DNA of 64,000 nt from JAAYDI01 sp052034005. GTDB lineage: Bacteria > Planctomycetota > Planctomycetia > Pirellulales > Pirellulaceae. Positions 8,217 through 17,810 of the stretch are shown in pieces. The stretch lies in the NCBI GenBank assembly GCA_052034005.1, contig JBPOJB010000002.1, forward strand, positions 62,001 through 126,000. Direction: 5' to 3'. The first letter of the stretch is position 1. The number at the start of each line of letters is the position of its first letter. The notes under the pieces were generated by a model, which made no database searches, had not been told where the DNA came from, and saw only the letters and a list, made by a program, of their open reading frames with translations. Both the position numbers and the translations under genes were made by a program.

Positions 8217-8942
8217 ATGCCATACCCGCTACATTCGTCCGATCGGCCGCGAGGCCGCGTCCGACCCCATCGTATCACATCGCTGAGTCGGTTCGTCGCA
8301 GGGGCGTTGTGTGTGCTGCCCTTGCTCGGCTGCAGCTCGGAGGAGCCGATCCAGCGGTACAAAATCCCCAAGCCGGCGCTGTTGTACGCGGAGAACCATG
8401 TGGAGAAAGCCGACGCCGGCGCGACACGCTCGGCGGGGGCTGTCGATCAGCTCCTGGGCGCCGTGCTGCCCCACGGCACGCAGACCTGGTACTTCAAGAT
8501 GACCGGCCCGCAGGCGATCGTGGCCAAGCAGGAGACGGCCTTCCGCCAGCTCATCGCCTCCATCCGGTTCGCCGACGCCGGCGCTCGACCGCAGTGGACG
8601 CTCCCGGACGACTGGCGTGAGAACCCGGGGGTCGGCCCGCGGCTGGCGACCTTGACGGTCGACGTGGATGGCCAGACTCTCGAGGTATCGGTGATCCAAC
8701 TGGAAACCTCGCCTTCTCCAACCTCGCTGCTGGACAATGTGAACCGCTGGCGCCAACAGATGCAGTTGCCTGCGATTACCGAGAAAGACCTCCCGCGCGA
8801 GACCGTCACGGTTGACCTGCCGGACGGCACGGCGACGTTGGTCAGCCTGCTGGGCCGGTACTCGGGCGGCGACACGGCCAGCTCCACGCTCGGGTCTGGC
8901 AGCGTTCCCACCGCGAGCACGCCTGACACGCTCGATCCGTAG
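8217..8942 (+). CDS. Putative lipoprotein of unknown function
   Basis: 241 residues. After a basic N-terminus, a hydrophobic stretch ends in the lipobox LPLLGCSS (Cys at about residue 39), so the mature protein should be lipid-anchored in the envelope. The soluble part contains GTQTWYFKMTGPQAIV and later VDLPDGTATLVSLLGRY, suggesting a beta-rich fold; I recognise no enzyme motif. It ends 56 bases before the ResB-CcsA gene on the same strand, so a link with cytochrome c maturation or the envelope redox system is possible but only inferred from position. The ATG at 8217 has GGAAG upstream. Confidence 0.75.
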   Translation: MPYPLHSSDRPRGRVRPHRITSLSRFVAGALCVLPLLGCSSEEPIQRYKIPKPALLYAENHVEKADAGATRSAGAVDQLLGAVLPHGTQTWYFKMTGPQAIVAKQETAFRQLIASIRFADAGARPQWTLPDDWRENPGVGPRLATLTVDVDGQTLEVSVIQLETSPSPTSLLDNVNRWRQQMQLPAITEKDLPRETVTVDLPDGTATLVSLLGRYSGGDTASSTLGSGSVPTASTPDTLDP

Positions 8943-8998
8943 CCGACGGTCCTGCGTATGAGATCTAATTGCGTTCACCACCTCCCTGGGAGCCAGCG

Positions 8999-11900
8999 AT
9001 GGCCACGAAAGCGCGTCCGGAGCCACAAGTCACCCAGTCCCCGCAGGACTGCGATCCCCAGTGTCCAGGGCGTTCCGCCGACGCATCACGGGTGTGGCGT
9101 GTGGTCGCCGCGGTCCTCACCCCCCTGGCGTCGTTGAAGCTGACGGTCGCGCTGTTCTTCCTGGCCATGTGTATCGTGCTGATCGGGACGCTGGCCCAGG
9201 CGGAATTGGATACGTGGCAGGTGGTCAACGACTACTTCCGCATGGACTTGTCATCGGTCCAGGAAGCCCTGGGCACCTCGTTGGCGTGGATCGACTTCCG
9301 CGTGTTCTTCCCGCCGAGTTTCTTCCCGAACATGGAGCGCATTCCGTGGGGCTACGGGTTCTACTTCCCGCGAGGCTGGTTGATCGGGATCGCCTTGTTT
9401 CTGAACCTGACGGCCGCGCACGTGATTCGTTTCCGGGTGCAGAGCCGCGGCAGACGGCTCCTCGCCGGACTGGCGGTCTTGGTGGTCGGCATCCTGTTCG
9501 GGTGGGCCGTCGTGGCGGCCGGTTCTGAGCAGACCTCCGCCCAGCTCAGGCTCTTCACCGACTGGCCGTCGCTCCGCATCCTCTGGCTCCTGACGCTCTG
9601 CACGGCCGTGAGCGTCGTTCTGTTGATCGCCTGCGCGCTGATCTTCTCCTGGCGTGCGGGCACGGTCGTGCTGCATGCCGGCATTGGACTCATGATGGTC
9701 GGCGAGCTGGCGGTCGGCACTTCGGCAATCGAAGGCCAGATGCACATCGTGGAGGGCCAGACGGTCAATTTCGTGTTGGATACTCACAAGCTCGAGTTGG
9801 CGATCATCGATACGACTGATCCTCAGGAGGATGACGTCGCGGTGATCCCCGGGTGGCGTTTGCGCGAGGCTCCCACCCTGATCGAGGACCCGCTCCTGCC
9901 GGTCGACGTCCAGGTCGTGGAGTGTCAACTGGATCCCGCCAGCACCGCGGCGGTGCGGGTGCGTCTGCACGAGAAAGGCGGCCAAGCGGACCTGGGCGAA
10001 TACCAGGTCCGCATGGAGGACTGGTCGGTCGGCCGCGCGGTGCGGGTACCCGTCCATGGGAAGACGTACGACGTCTTCCTGCGTTACAAGCACATGTACA
10101 AACCGTACTCGCTGCATCTGATCGACGTGGTCCGGGACGTGTACATGGGGACTCAGACGCCCCGGAGCTATTCGTCCGAACTGCGGCTGGTAGACCCAAC
10201 GCGCCATGTCGACCGCCTGGTGCGGATCTGGATGAACAACCCGCTGCGTTTTGCGGGCGAGACGTTTTACCAGCAGGATTACGGGCCGGTGCGCGGTACC
10301 GATCTCGAGTACACCGGACTGCAGGTGGTGACCAACCGGGGTTGGCGGATCCCGTACGTCTCCTGCATGATGGTGACGGTCGGCATGTTCGCGCAGTTCA
10401 TGACCTCGCTGTGGCGGTACTTGAGGCGTCGGGGCACCGGGCTCGCGGAGGGTTCTTCCGGGCGGCAACCGGGCGGCGGGCAGACGTCCGGGCAGGACCC
10501 GCGCGTCTCGCAGGGCGCGTCGGGAGCAGCATCGCCGACCCGGCCGGTCCGTGGGCGGTCGATCAGCGGGTGGCTGATCCCGCTGGCCGTGGTCGTGGCC
10601 AGCGCCGTAGCGCTGGCCGTGCAGTTCCGCGTACCGGCGCGGCAGGTGGGGCAGATCGATTATGACGCGTTCGGCCGTTTGCCGGTGGTGTTCGAAGGGC
10701 GCGCGAAGCCGCTGGACACGCTGGCGCGCAACAGCCTGCGGATCATCTCCGACCGGGAGGAGTACCGGGACGCGTCGGGCAGGAGGCAGCCGGCCATCGT
10801 CTGGTTGTTGGACGTGGTTTCCGATTCGCCGGCCGCGGATCAGCATCGCGTGTTCCGCATCCAGAATCTGGAGCTGTTGGACACGCTGGGACTTGAGCCG
10901 CGTGCCGGGTACCGCTACTGCTTGGAGGAACTCCGGCCGCATCTGGAGGCGTTCGGCCGGCAGGTGCGACAGGCGCGGATGCTCGCCCCCGTGCGGCGGG
11001 GCGTCTTCGAGAAGAAGGTTCTTGAACTGCAGCAGCGGTTGAATCACTACGTGGCGCTGATCGAAGCGTTTCGCCCGGGCCCATTGCGTGTGGAGCATCT
11101 GCGTGAGGACTTGGCGGCCGAGCGGACTCGGCGCGAGGAGCACAGCGGGGGCGGCCTGCCGCTGGTGGTGCCCCCCGAGGCCCCGGGTGGCGACTGGCTG
11201 CCCTACTCGTTTGCGGAGTTTGACGCGCGTGCCCAGGCGCTGGCCGCCGCGCAAGGCGTCCAGGTCCCCGCGCCGAACCCGGCGACCGGCGCCTGGACGA
11301 AGATCCTGCACGCCTACAGCACCAAGGCGAGCGACGCCGCCGCCTTCAATCACAGCGTGCAGGAGTACTGGAAGCTGCTGCGCGCCCATCCACCCCAGGA
11401 CTGGAGCGCGGCGAAGACGGACTTCGAAGCGGATTTCAACCGGCTTGCGCCGTTCAACCATGCATTGGTCCTCTACATCGGCGCGTTTTTCCTGGGCTGC
11501 TTCTCCTGGCTGGGCTGGGACGTCCCGCTGCGGCGCGCGGCGACCTGGCTCACGCTGTTCGCGCTGGTCGTCCATACGCTGGCGCTGGCGGCGCGCATCT
11601 ACATCTCCGGGCGGCCGCCCGTCACAGGTTTGTACTCGTCCGCGTTGTTCGTCGGCTGGGCGGGCGTCGTGCTGGCGATCATTCTGGAATTCTACTCGCG
11701 CGTGGGGGTCGCGAACGTGGTGGGCGCCTTCCTGGGCTTCGCCACGTTGCTGATCTCGGTCCTGCTGACCACAGCCGTGCCATCCTTCAAGGGCGATTCG
11801 TTCACGGTGCTGGTGGCCGTGCTGGACACGCAATTCTGGCTGGCGCTGCATGTGACAGTGATCACCGCCGGCTACTCGGCCACGTTCCTGGCAGGCCTGC

Positions 11901-12370
11901 TGGGGATTGTCTATGTGCTGCGCGGCACGTTGACTCCCTCGCTCGTCCCGGAACTGGCCCGGGACACGTCGCGCATGATCTACGGGACCGTGTGCTTTGC
12001 GATCTTCTTCAGCTTCTTCGGCACGGTCCTAGGCGGGCTCTGGGCCGACGATTCATGGGGTCGATTCTGGGGCTGGGACCCGAAAGAGAACGGCGCACTT
12101 ATCATCGTGCTGTGGAATGCGCTCGTATTGCACGCCTACTGGGGCCGCATGGTGCGCGAACGCGGCCTGGCGGTGTTGTCCATCGTCGGCAACGTCGTGA
12201 CCGCTTGGAGCTGGTTCGGCGTCAACGAACTGGGAGTCGGGTTGCACACGTACGGGTTCACCGAGGGCGTGTTGCTGGTCCTGGCGACGGTCGTGGCCGC
12301 CCACGGGCTGATCTTGGCGTTGGGCCTGTTGCCGCTGAGCCACTGGCGCAGCCGGGTGCAGCCGACGTAG
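8999..12370 (+). CDS. Fused ResB-CcsA cytochrome c synthase (system II)
   Basis: 1123 residues joining both halves of the system II cytochrome c synthase, which exports heme and attaches it to CXXCH motifs of c-type cytochromes outside the membrane. The N-terminal ResB half has membrane helices from about residue 38 (LASLKLTVALFFLAMC), an extracytoplasmic domain, and a helix near 455-480. A second half starts around 530 with another helix and a soluble segment. The CcsA domain (about 820-1115) contains the heme-handling tryptophan-rich motif FWGWDPKENG near 1023-1031 and the following HAYWGR histidine. Fusions of this kind are known as CcsBA in other phyla. GGGAG precedes the ATG. Confidence 0.9.
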   Translation: MATKARPEPQVTQSPQDCDPQCPGRSADASRVWRVVAAVLTPLASLKLTVALFFLAMCIVLIGTLAQAELDTWQVVNDYFRMDLSSVQEALGTSLAWIDFRVFFPPSFFPNMERIPWGYGFYFPRGWLIGIALFLNLTAAHVIRFRVQSRGRRLLAGLAVLVVGILFGWAVVAAGSEQTSAQLRLFTDWPSLRILWLLTLCTAVSVVLLIACALIFSWRAGTVVLHAGIGLMMVGELAVGTSAIEGQMHIVEGQTVNFVLDTHKLELAIIDTTDPQEDDVAVIPGWRLREAPTLIEDPLLPVDVQVVECQLDPASTAAVRVRLHEKGGQADLGEYQVRMEDWSVGRAVRVPVHGKTYDVFLRYKHMYKPYSLHLIDVVRDVYMGTQTPRSYSSELRLVDPTRHVDRLVRIWMNNPLRFAGETFYQQDYGPVRGTDLEYTGLQVVTNRGWRIPYVSCMMVTVGMFAQFMTSLWRYLRRRGTGLAEGSSGRQPGGGQTSGQDPRVSQGASGAASPTRPVRGRSISGWLIPLAVVVASAVALAVQFRVPARQVGQIDYDAFGRLPVVFEGRAKPLDTLARNSLRIISDREEYRDASGRRQPAIVWLLDVVSDSPAADQHRVFRIQNLELLDTLGLEPRAGYRYCLEELRPHLEAFGRQVRQARMLAPVRRGVFEKKVLELQQRLNHYVALIEAFRPGPLRVEHLREDLAAERTRREEHSGGGLPLVVPPEAPGGDWLPYSFAEFDARAQALAAAQGVQVPAPNPATGAWTKILHAYSTKASDAAAFNHSVQEYWKLLRAHPPQDWSAAKTDFEADFNRLAPFNHALVLYIGAFFLGCFSWLGWDVPLRRAATWLTLFALVVHTLALAARIYISGRPPVTGLYSSALFVGWAGVVLAIILEFYSRVGVANVVGAFLGFATLLISVLLTTAVPSFKGDSFTVLVAVLDTQFWLALHVTVITAGYSATFLAGLLGIVYVLRGTLTPSLVPELARDTSRMIYGTVCFAIFFSFFGTVLGGLWADDSWGRFWGWDPKENGALIIVLWNALVLHAYWGRMVRERGLAVLSIVGNVVTAWSWFGVNELGVGLHTYGFTEGVLLVLATVVAAHGLILALGLLPLSHWRSRVQPT

Positions 12371-12428
12371 GCGAAACGCCGTCGAACCGAGCGCGCGGTG
12401 GTCCGCCCGATCGATCCGAGTCGCCCGG

Positions 12429-13703
12429 TCAGCGCTCGGGCCTCCGCGCCGTCAAGGGCACCGTCGACGATTCGGGCAGCGGCAGCGTACGCACCAGCGC
12501 AGCGGTCTCCCGCGTGGCGGGGACTTGCAGGTCCATGCGGGGGACCAGCAGGTGCACCAGGCTCAAGGGGGAGCGCGGCCGCGCGTCGCGCAGGGAGAGC
12601 AGTGGCCCGTGGCTGTCCGCGACGAGCGTCGAGGCGTCGGGCAGGGGCCCTGAGAGAACCAGCCCGGCAGCGGTGAGCGAGAACCCCACGGCCAGCTGCC
12701 GGTACGGACGCGGATCGCCGACGCCCGGCCGCGCGTGTTGCTGCAATGCCAGCGAACGCTCGGCGGCGTCCAGCAGGGACTGGCTGATCTGGCCCGCCTC
12801 GCAGCACAAGTGACCGGCAGCCTCGGTCAACCGGCCGCGGTGGACGCGGCATTTCGAAAGCGTCAGCACGGCCGCCCCGCTGAGTCGGTGCGGGAACTGC
12901 CGCGTCACCAGTTGCTCCAGATCCACCTGCCGGAACACGCCTTCCAGCCCGGCCTCCCAGCCGTCCGGGGACTGCTGGCTCCAGGCGGCACCCTGGAACA
13001 CACACGCATCGCCCAGCTGCCCGAGGGCAGGCAGCCAGGGGAGGGCGATCGAGCAGGCCAGCCCGGCGGCGCCCGTCTGGAGTTCCCAGCGCGTGGTCGG
13101 CGGGTCGAGCTGCCGATTCCGCTCGAATCGCATCCGCACGCGCTGGTCCTTCGGCGCACCGGTCGCGCGGAACTCGACCCACAGCTCGGCGCCGTCCGGA
13201 CGCCCTCGCAAGGTGCTCCCCACATCCGACACGGACTCCAAATAGGACTCGTCGATCAGCTCCAGCGTGGAGGCGGCGACCTGGACGGACGCGCACCGCG
13301 CATCCGTACGCCGCAACACGTGCTCATGCAGCAGGCCGGCCAACCGGGCCACGCGCCGCGCATGGACCTGCGGCTGGCCCAGCGACACCACCCAGCCCTG
13401 CGAGGTCCGCGCCACGTCGGCGGAACCCACCCGCAGCAGCCACTCGTCGGACTCGGGGTCGCGGCATTCCACGCCGCTGATCGCCCAGCGGCCGGCCCCG
13501 CAGGACCGGATCCCCGCCAACCGCGTGTCCATGCCCAGCGCGGCCGACAGCTCCCTCTGCCACGACCGAAGCTGCGCCGCGCGGTAGGCCGGCGTCCGCA
13601 GCCCGATGATCGTGACGACGACGACCAGCGTCGGCAGTGCGCAGGCCACACAGAAAACCAGGCGACACAAACGTCGCCGCGTGGAGAGTCTCACGGCTTC
13701 CAT
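12429..13703 (-). CDS. Membrane-anchored protein of unknown function
   Basis: 424 residues. One N-terminal membrane helix (about 14-32, LVFCVACALPTLVVVVTII) is followed by a large, probably periplasmic domain without recognised catalytic motif. The early segment, in which ALGMDTRLAGI is followed by GVECRDPESDEWLLRV, recalls the opening of AsmA-like envelope proteins, but the match is too thin to name a family. The ATG at 13703 is used; a GTG at 13694 has AAGGA 8 bases upstream and may be the true start. It lies downstream of aroC on the same strand (70-base gap). It converges on the ResB-CcsA gene across 58 bases. Confidence 0.7.
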   Translation of the reverse strand: MEAVRLSTRRRLCRLVFCVACALPTLVVVVTIIGLRTPAYRAAQLRSWQRELSAALGMDTRLAGIRSCGAGRWAISGVECRDPESDEWLLRVGSADVARTSQGWVVSLGQPQVHARRVARLAGLLHEHVLRRTDARCASVQVAASTLELIDESYLESVSDVGSTLRGRPDGAELWVEFRATGAPKDQRVRMRFERNRQLDPPTTRWELQTGAAGLACSIALPWLPALGQLGDACVFQGAAWSQQSPDGWEAGLEGVFRQVDLEQLVTRQFPHRLSGAAVLTLSKCRVHRGRLTEAAGHLCCEAGQISQSLLDAAERSLALQQHARPGVGDPRPYRQLAVGFSLTAAGLVLSGPLPDASTLVADSHGPLLSLRDARPRSPLSLVHLLVPRMDLQVPATRETAALVRTLPLPESSTVPLTARRPER

Positions 13704-13773
13704 CCTTGTCGGCGATCGGCCACCGCGGGCGATAGACGATGCTCGATCCGTTTCAACCAACTCCCGATTCCCT

Positions 13774-14913
13774 TCACCGCTGTCGCGCGAGCTGGTGGAA
13801 CAGCGCCCAGCGGGCCTTCATCTCCTCAATACTGTCTCCTCCGAATTTATCGATCAGTGCGCGCGCCACTTCAAACGCCACGACCTGCTCGATGATCACG
13901 CTGGCCGCGGGCACCGCGCACACATCGCTGCGCTCGTACTCCGCCAGCGCCGGCTGCTTGGTCGCCCTGTCGATCGACGCCAGCGGCTTGCGCAAGGTGC
14001 TGATCGGCTTCATGGCCGCGCGCAGGACGAGCGGTTGGCCGTTGGTCATGCCGGCTTCCAATCCGCCCGCGTTGTTCGTGGGCCGCTGATAACCCAACGT
14101 CGGGCCGTCGACCTGGTCGGCATCGAAGGCAATCGGATCGTGCACGTGCGATCCCATGCGCCGCGCGGCTTCAAAGCCGAGCCCGATCTCGACGCCCTTG
14201 ATAGCCTGAACGGCCATCACGGCCTGGGCCAGTCGTCCATCCAGCTTCTGGTCCCACTGCGTATGCGTACCCAAACCAAAAGGCACTCCCTCGACGCACA
14301 CTTCGATCACGCCGCCCAGGGTATCGCCCGCCTTGCCGGTCTCGTCAATCAGCGCCGTGACTTCCGCATCGCGCGGCGGATCGAGCGAGTAGATGGCGCT
14401 GGCGGCCCGCCGCCGCAGCCGCTCTTCCCAACTGCACGCGGGCGGCGCGATGCGGATCCCGCCCAACTCGACCACGTAGCCCATCGCCCGCACGCCAAAC
14501 AGCTGCAGCAGTTGTCCGGCCAACGCGCCAGCGGCCACACGCGCGGCTGTCTCCCGAGCGCTCGCCCGCTCCAGCACCCCTCGAATCGAACCCAAATACT
14601 TGATCGCACCCGCCAGATCGCCGTGCCCGGGACGAGGACGAGTCAACTCCTCCATCCGCTCCAGCTTGTCATCCCGATTGACCACCTGCAACACGATCGG
14701 ACTGCCGATCGTCTGGCCCTTCCAGATACCCGTCAGGATCTCAACGCGATCCTGCTCGATCCGCTGCCGCCCGCCCCGGCCATACCCGCCCTGCCGACGT
14801 GCCAGCTCGGCATCGATCATCCCCACGTCGATCGTCATCCCGGCGGGGAAGCCATCGACGAGTGCCAGCAGCGTCTTACCGTGGGATTCACCGGCAGTCC
14901 AGTAGCGTAACAT
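13774..14913 (-). CDS. aroC: Chorismate synthase
   Basis: AroC makes chorismate from 5-enolpyruvylshikimate-3-phosphate, the last shikimate-pathway step, using reduced FMN as catalyst. The 379-residue protein opens with MLRYWTAGESHGK and has the other conserved blocks GYGRGGRQRIEQD, RPRPGHGDLAGAIKY and ERASARETAARVAAG. The C-terminal pattern NNAGGLEAGMTNGQP is also diagnostic. Length is normal. The ATG at 14913 is preferred on homology; a TTG three codons earlier is possible, and neither has a clear ribosome site. No other aromatic-pathway genes are next to it. The divergent transporter gene shares its roughly 300-base upstream region. Confidence 0.96.
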   Translation of the reverse strand: MLRYWTAGESHGKTLLALVDGFPAGMTIDVGMIDAELARRQGGYGRGGRQRIEQDRVEILTGIWKGQTIGSPIVLQVVNRDDKLERMEELTRPRPGHGDLAGAIKYLGSIRGVLERASARETAARVAAGALAGQLLQLFGVRAMGYVVELGGIRIAPPACSWEERLRRRAASAIYSLDPPRDAEVTALIDETGKAGDTLGGVIEVCVEGVPFGLGTHTQWDQKLDGRLAQAVMAVQAIKGVEIGLGFEAARRMGSHVHDPIAFDADQVDGPTLGYQRPTNNAGGLEAGMTNGQPLVLRAAMKPISTLRKPLASIDRATKQPALAEYERSDVCAVPAASVIIEQVVAFEVARALIDKFGGDSIEEMKARWALFHQLARQR

Positions 14914-15214
14914 CGCAGTCAATCATGTTTTAGGGCGACCAAGGGGTTGGCCTGACCAGTCCTCATTACGACATGGGGGCCCGTGTCCGTTCACATGCTC
15001 CACGCCGACATGATAAACCGGACGACGGCTGGAGGGATAGATCGATTGTGGAGGCGACGAGGCGATAGGCGGCCGGCAGTCCGATGGAGTATGATTTCCG
15101 TTTCCTGGCCTGGCCTGGGTTCGCTGCGCTCTGGGGCATTGAGCCACGCCCGGCGGCAGTACGGCGCGTCGATAACCCCTGGACCCTGGGGCAAGACACT
15201 GCGGGAGAGACGAC

Positions 15215-16192
15215 TTGCGGATGAAGCGATTCCTGGCCCAGCGCTGGTTCCTGATCGCCCTGGCGTGTGTGATGGCGGTCGGGTTTCTCGGGTCGCATCT
15301 GCCGCACATGGCGCTGTTGGACAACATGGCCACGAGCCTGGTGATTCGTTACGGCGTTGTGGCGGCCGTCTTGTTCCTCATGGCGCTGCCGTTGGAACCG
15401 CGCTGGATGTGGCGAACGATCCGGCGGCCCGGGCCGCCCGCGCTGGGCGTGATCATGAACTACCTGGCCCTCCCGCTGCTGACCTGGGCAGTGGTCGTGC
15501 TGTTGGGAAGCCGCCTCTTGAGCCGCCCCATGGCGGACGGGTTGCTCGTCACGTCCGCCATTCCCTGCACGTTGGCGTCCGCGGCGGTCTGGACACGGCG
15601 GGCCGGCGGCAACGATGCGGTCAGCATGATGGTGACGGTCATCACGAATGCCAGCTGCTTCCTGGTCACGCCGTTCTGGATCCTGAACCTGACCGGTCAG
15701 TCGGCCCATATCGACCCGGCGCACATGATCGGCAACCTGGCTTTGTTCGTCGTATTGCCCATGGTCATCGCCCAGGTCGCACGGCTGGCTAAGGTGGTCG
15801 GCCGTTGGGCCACGCGGCACACGGCTGCGCTGGGAGTGACCGCGCAGATCGGCATCCTGTGCATCGTCTACTTCGGATCGGTCAACACGGCACAGGGGTT
15901 TCAGAAGGCGGGTGGTCGACCGATCCTGGGGGAGTTGGCGGTCGTCCTGCTCGCAGCGGCCGGGATCCATCTGGCGATCCTGGTGGCCGGCCTGTTCGCC
16001 GCGCGGCGTCTGCGGATGACCAGGCCCGACCAGATTGCGGTGGGCATTGCGGGCAGTCAGAAGACCCTGGCCGTGGGCCTCCAAGTGTGCATGGAATTGG
16101 AGTTCCACATCGTGCCGGTCGTGACCTATCACATCGTCCAGTTGTTGGCCGATACGCTGATTGCCGACCGGCTGCGTCGCCGTGCAGCATGA
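15215..16192 (+). CDS. Bile acid:sodium symporter (SBF/BASS)-like membrane transporter
   Basis: 325 residues with about nine to ten membrane helices and hardly any loops. The pattern of an early LGVIMNYLALPLLTW helix, the TSAIPCTLASAAVW segment and later VGIAGSQKTLAVGLQV matches the SBF-like branch of the BASS superfamily. Those proteins cotransport organic anions with sodium; the substrate here cannot be told. The TTG at 15215 is used because GGGAGAG lies 7 bases upstream; an ATG follows two codons later. It stands alone, divergent from aroC, with rpmE 140 bases downstream under what looks like its own promoter. Confidence 0.8.
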   Translation: MRMKRFLAQRWFLIALACVMAVGFLGSHLPHMALLDNMATSLVIRYGVVAAVLFLMALPLEPRWMWRTIRRPGPPALGVIMNYLALPLLTWAVVVLLGSRLLSRPMADGLLVTSAIPCTLASAAVWTRRAGGNDAVSMMVTVITNASCFLVTPFWILNLTGQSAHIDPAHMIGNLALFVVLPMVIAQVARLAKVVGRWATRHTAALGVTAQIGILCIVYFGSVNTAQGFQKAGGRPILGELAVVLLAAAGIHLAILVAGLFAARRLRMTRPDQIAVGIAGSQKTLAVGLQVCMELEFHIVPVVTYHIVQLLADTLIADRLRRRAA

Positions 16193-16245
16193 GCAGGCGG
16201 GCTCTTACCGGCCGTTCAGGTCGTCCCCTGGGGGTTTCCCGCCCC

Positions 16246-16274
16246 TTGTTCCCCGGGGAACCGGCTGCTATACT
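16246..16274 (+). promoter_or_regulatory. rpmE promoter with an embedded 14-base palindrome
   Basis: TTGTTC (16246-16251), a 17-base spacer and TATACT (16269-16274) form a promoter about 62 bases before the rpmE ATG. A perfect palindrome GTTCCCCGGGGAAC at 16248-16261 overlaps the -35 box and spacer, where a repressor would block RNA polymerase. It does not resemble a standard Zur box. Confidence 0.5.
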
Positions 16275-16335
16275 CTCGATTCTCCGGACTGCGTCAGGCG
16301 GATCCCAAGTCCATTGGCTGCGGGAACTTAAGGCA

Positions 16336-16575
16336 ATGAAAGAAGGCATCCATCCCTCGTATTTCGAGACGCTCGTGACCTGCGGCTGTGGGAACAAGTT
16401 CACGACGCGCAGCACGCGCAAGGAGCTGAAAGTCGACATCTGCAACGCGTGCCACCCGTTCTATACGGGCAAGCTGAAGTACGTGGACACGGCCGGGCGC
16501 ATCGAGAAATTCCAGAACAAATTCGCCGCCGGCAGTTACTCCAGCCTGGAGCGGTCCAGGAAGAAGAAGAAATAG
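16336..16575 (+). CDS. rpmE: 50S ribosomal protein L31, zinc-binding (C+) form
   Basis: 79 residues. Conserved features are the start MKEGIHPSYFET, Cys16 and Cys18 in TCGCGN, Cys36 and Cys39 in CNACHPFYTGK, and a lysine-rich tail. All four zinc ligands are present, marking the zinc-containing form, which many bacteria replace with a cysteine-free copy under zinc shortage. L31 sits at the ribosomal subunit interface. AAGG lies very close (2 bases) to the ATG. prfA and prmC follow on the same strand, an order common in bacteria. Confidence 0.97.
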   Translation: MKEGIHPSYFETLVTCGCGNKFTTRSTRKELKVDICNACHPFYTGKLKYVDTAGRIEKFQNKFAAGSYSSLERSRKKKK

Positions 16576-16684
16576 GAATTCTTCCTTCGTCTTCCGTTCC
16601 CGATGGGCCGTCCCAGCCGTACACTGAATTCGTGGGCGGCGGTAGTGCGCGGGGAAGGGATAGCGCGCAAGATGGGTCAATCGG

Positions 16685-17761
16685 ATGCGTGAAATGCTGG
16701 AAGAGAAGCTGGCGCGATTTCAAGAGCTGGAGCGCCAGATGATGAACCCGGATGTCATGTCGAATTCTTCGCGCATGGCATTGTTGGCGCGTGAGCACGG
16801 GTCGCTGGCCAAGCTGGCCACGAAGTATCGTTCATTCAAGCGGCTCGGCGACGAGATCGCGGAACTCCGGCAGCTGGCCCAGAGCGATGATCCGGAGGAG
16901 CGGGAGTTGGCCGACGAAGAGCTGGCCCTGGCGATCGAGCGGCGCGAGGCGCTTTGGAACGACTTGCTGGACCTCACTGTCGGCGGCGAGGACGCCAACC
17001 GCACGCGGTGCGTGATGGAGATCCGGGCCGGGACGGGAGGTGACGAGGCGGCGTTGTTCGCGCGCGACCTGTACGAAATGTACAGGAAGTATGCCGAGCT
17101 GCGCGGCTGGAAGGTCGAGGTGTTGGACGTCAGTCCCACGGAGCTGGGCGGCTTCAAGGAAGCCACCTTGGCGCTGGAGGGCGAAGGCGTCTATCGCGAT
17201 CTGCGGTACGAGAGCGGCGGCCATCGCGTGCAGCGCGTGCCGGAAACGGAGGCCAAAGGGCGCATCCACACGTCGGCGGCGACGGTCGCCGTCCTGCCGG
17301 AACCGGAGGACGTGGAAATCGACCTCAAGCCGGACGACTACCGGAAGGACATCTTCCATGCCAGCGGGCCGGGCGGCCAGCATGTCAACAAGACGGCCTC
17401 GGCCGTCCGCTTGACCCACTACGAGACCGGGATCGTCGTGTCGATGCAGGACGAGAAGAGCCAGCACAAGAACCTGGCCAAGGCGATCCGGATCCTCAAG
17501 TCGCGGCTGTACGATTGGCACCAGCAGAAAGAGCACGAGCAGCGGGCCCATGAGCGGAAGACGCTGGTGGGATCGGGCGATCGCAGCCAGCGGATCCGCA
17601 CCTACAATTTCCCGGAGAACCGGGTGACGGACCATCGGATCAACCTGACGCTGTACAAGCTCGACCAGATCCTGGAAGGCGCTTTGACGCCGCTGACCGA
17701 GGCCCTGATCGCCTATGACCGCGACCAACTGCGGGGCGCAATGAAATCGGGCATGAACTGA
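16685..17761 (+). CDS. prfA: Peptide chain release factor 1
   Basis: RF1 reads UAA and UAG stop codons and triggers peptidyl-tRNA hydrolysis. The 358-residue protein has the GGQ catalytic motif at 230-232 within ASGPGGQHVNKTASAV. The stop-recognition PxT motif appears as PET (186-188) inside VQRVPETEAKGRIHTSA, which identifies RF1 rather than RF2. The length is normal. The ATG at 16685 has no good ribosome site, but the next in-frame candidates would cut into the first helix. prmC, whose product methylates the GGQ glutamine, starts 50 bases downstream. Confidence 0.97.
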   Translation: MREMLEEKLARFQELERQMMNPDVMSNSSRMALLAREHGSLAKLATKYRSFKRLGDEIAELRQLAQSDDPEERELADEELALAIERREALWNDLLDLTVGGEDANRTRCVMEIRAGTGGDEAALFARDLYEMYRKYAELRGWKVEVLDVSPTELGGFKEATLALEGEGVYRDLRYESGGHRVQRVPETEAKGRIHTSAATVAVLPEPEDVEIDLKPDDYRKDIFHASGPGGQHVNKTASAVRLTHYETGIVVSMQDEKSQHKNLAKAIRILKSRLYDWHQQKEHEQRAHERKTLVGSGDRSQRIRTYNFPENRVTDHRINLTLYKLDQILEGALTPLTEALIAYDRDQLRGAMKSGMN

Positions 17762-17810
17762 TGCCCCAGCGGCCCTCGGCCGACACGCGTTCGTGTGCGC
17801 GGAGGTTCGC

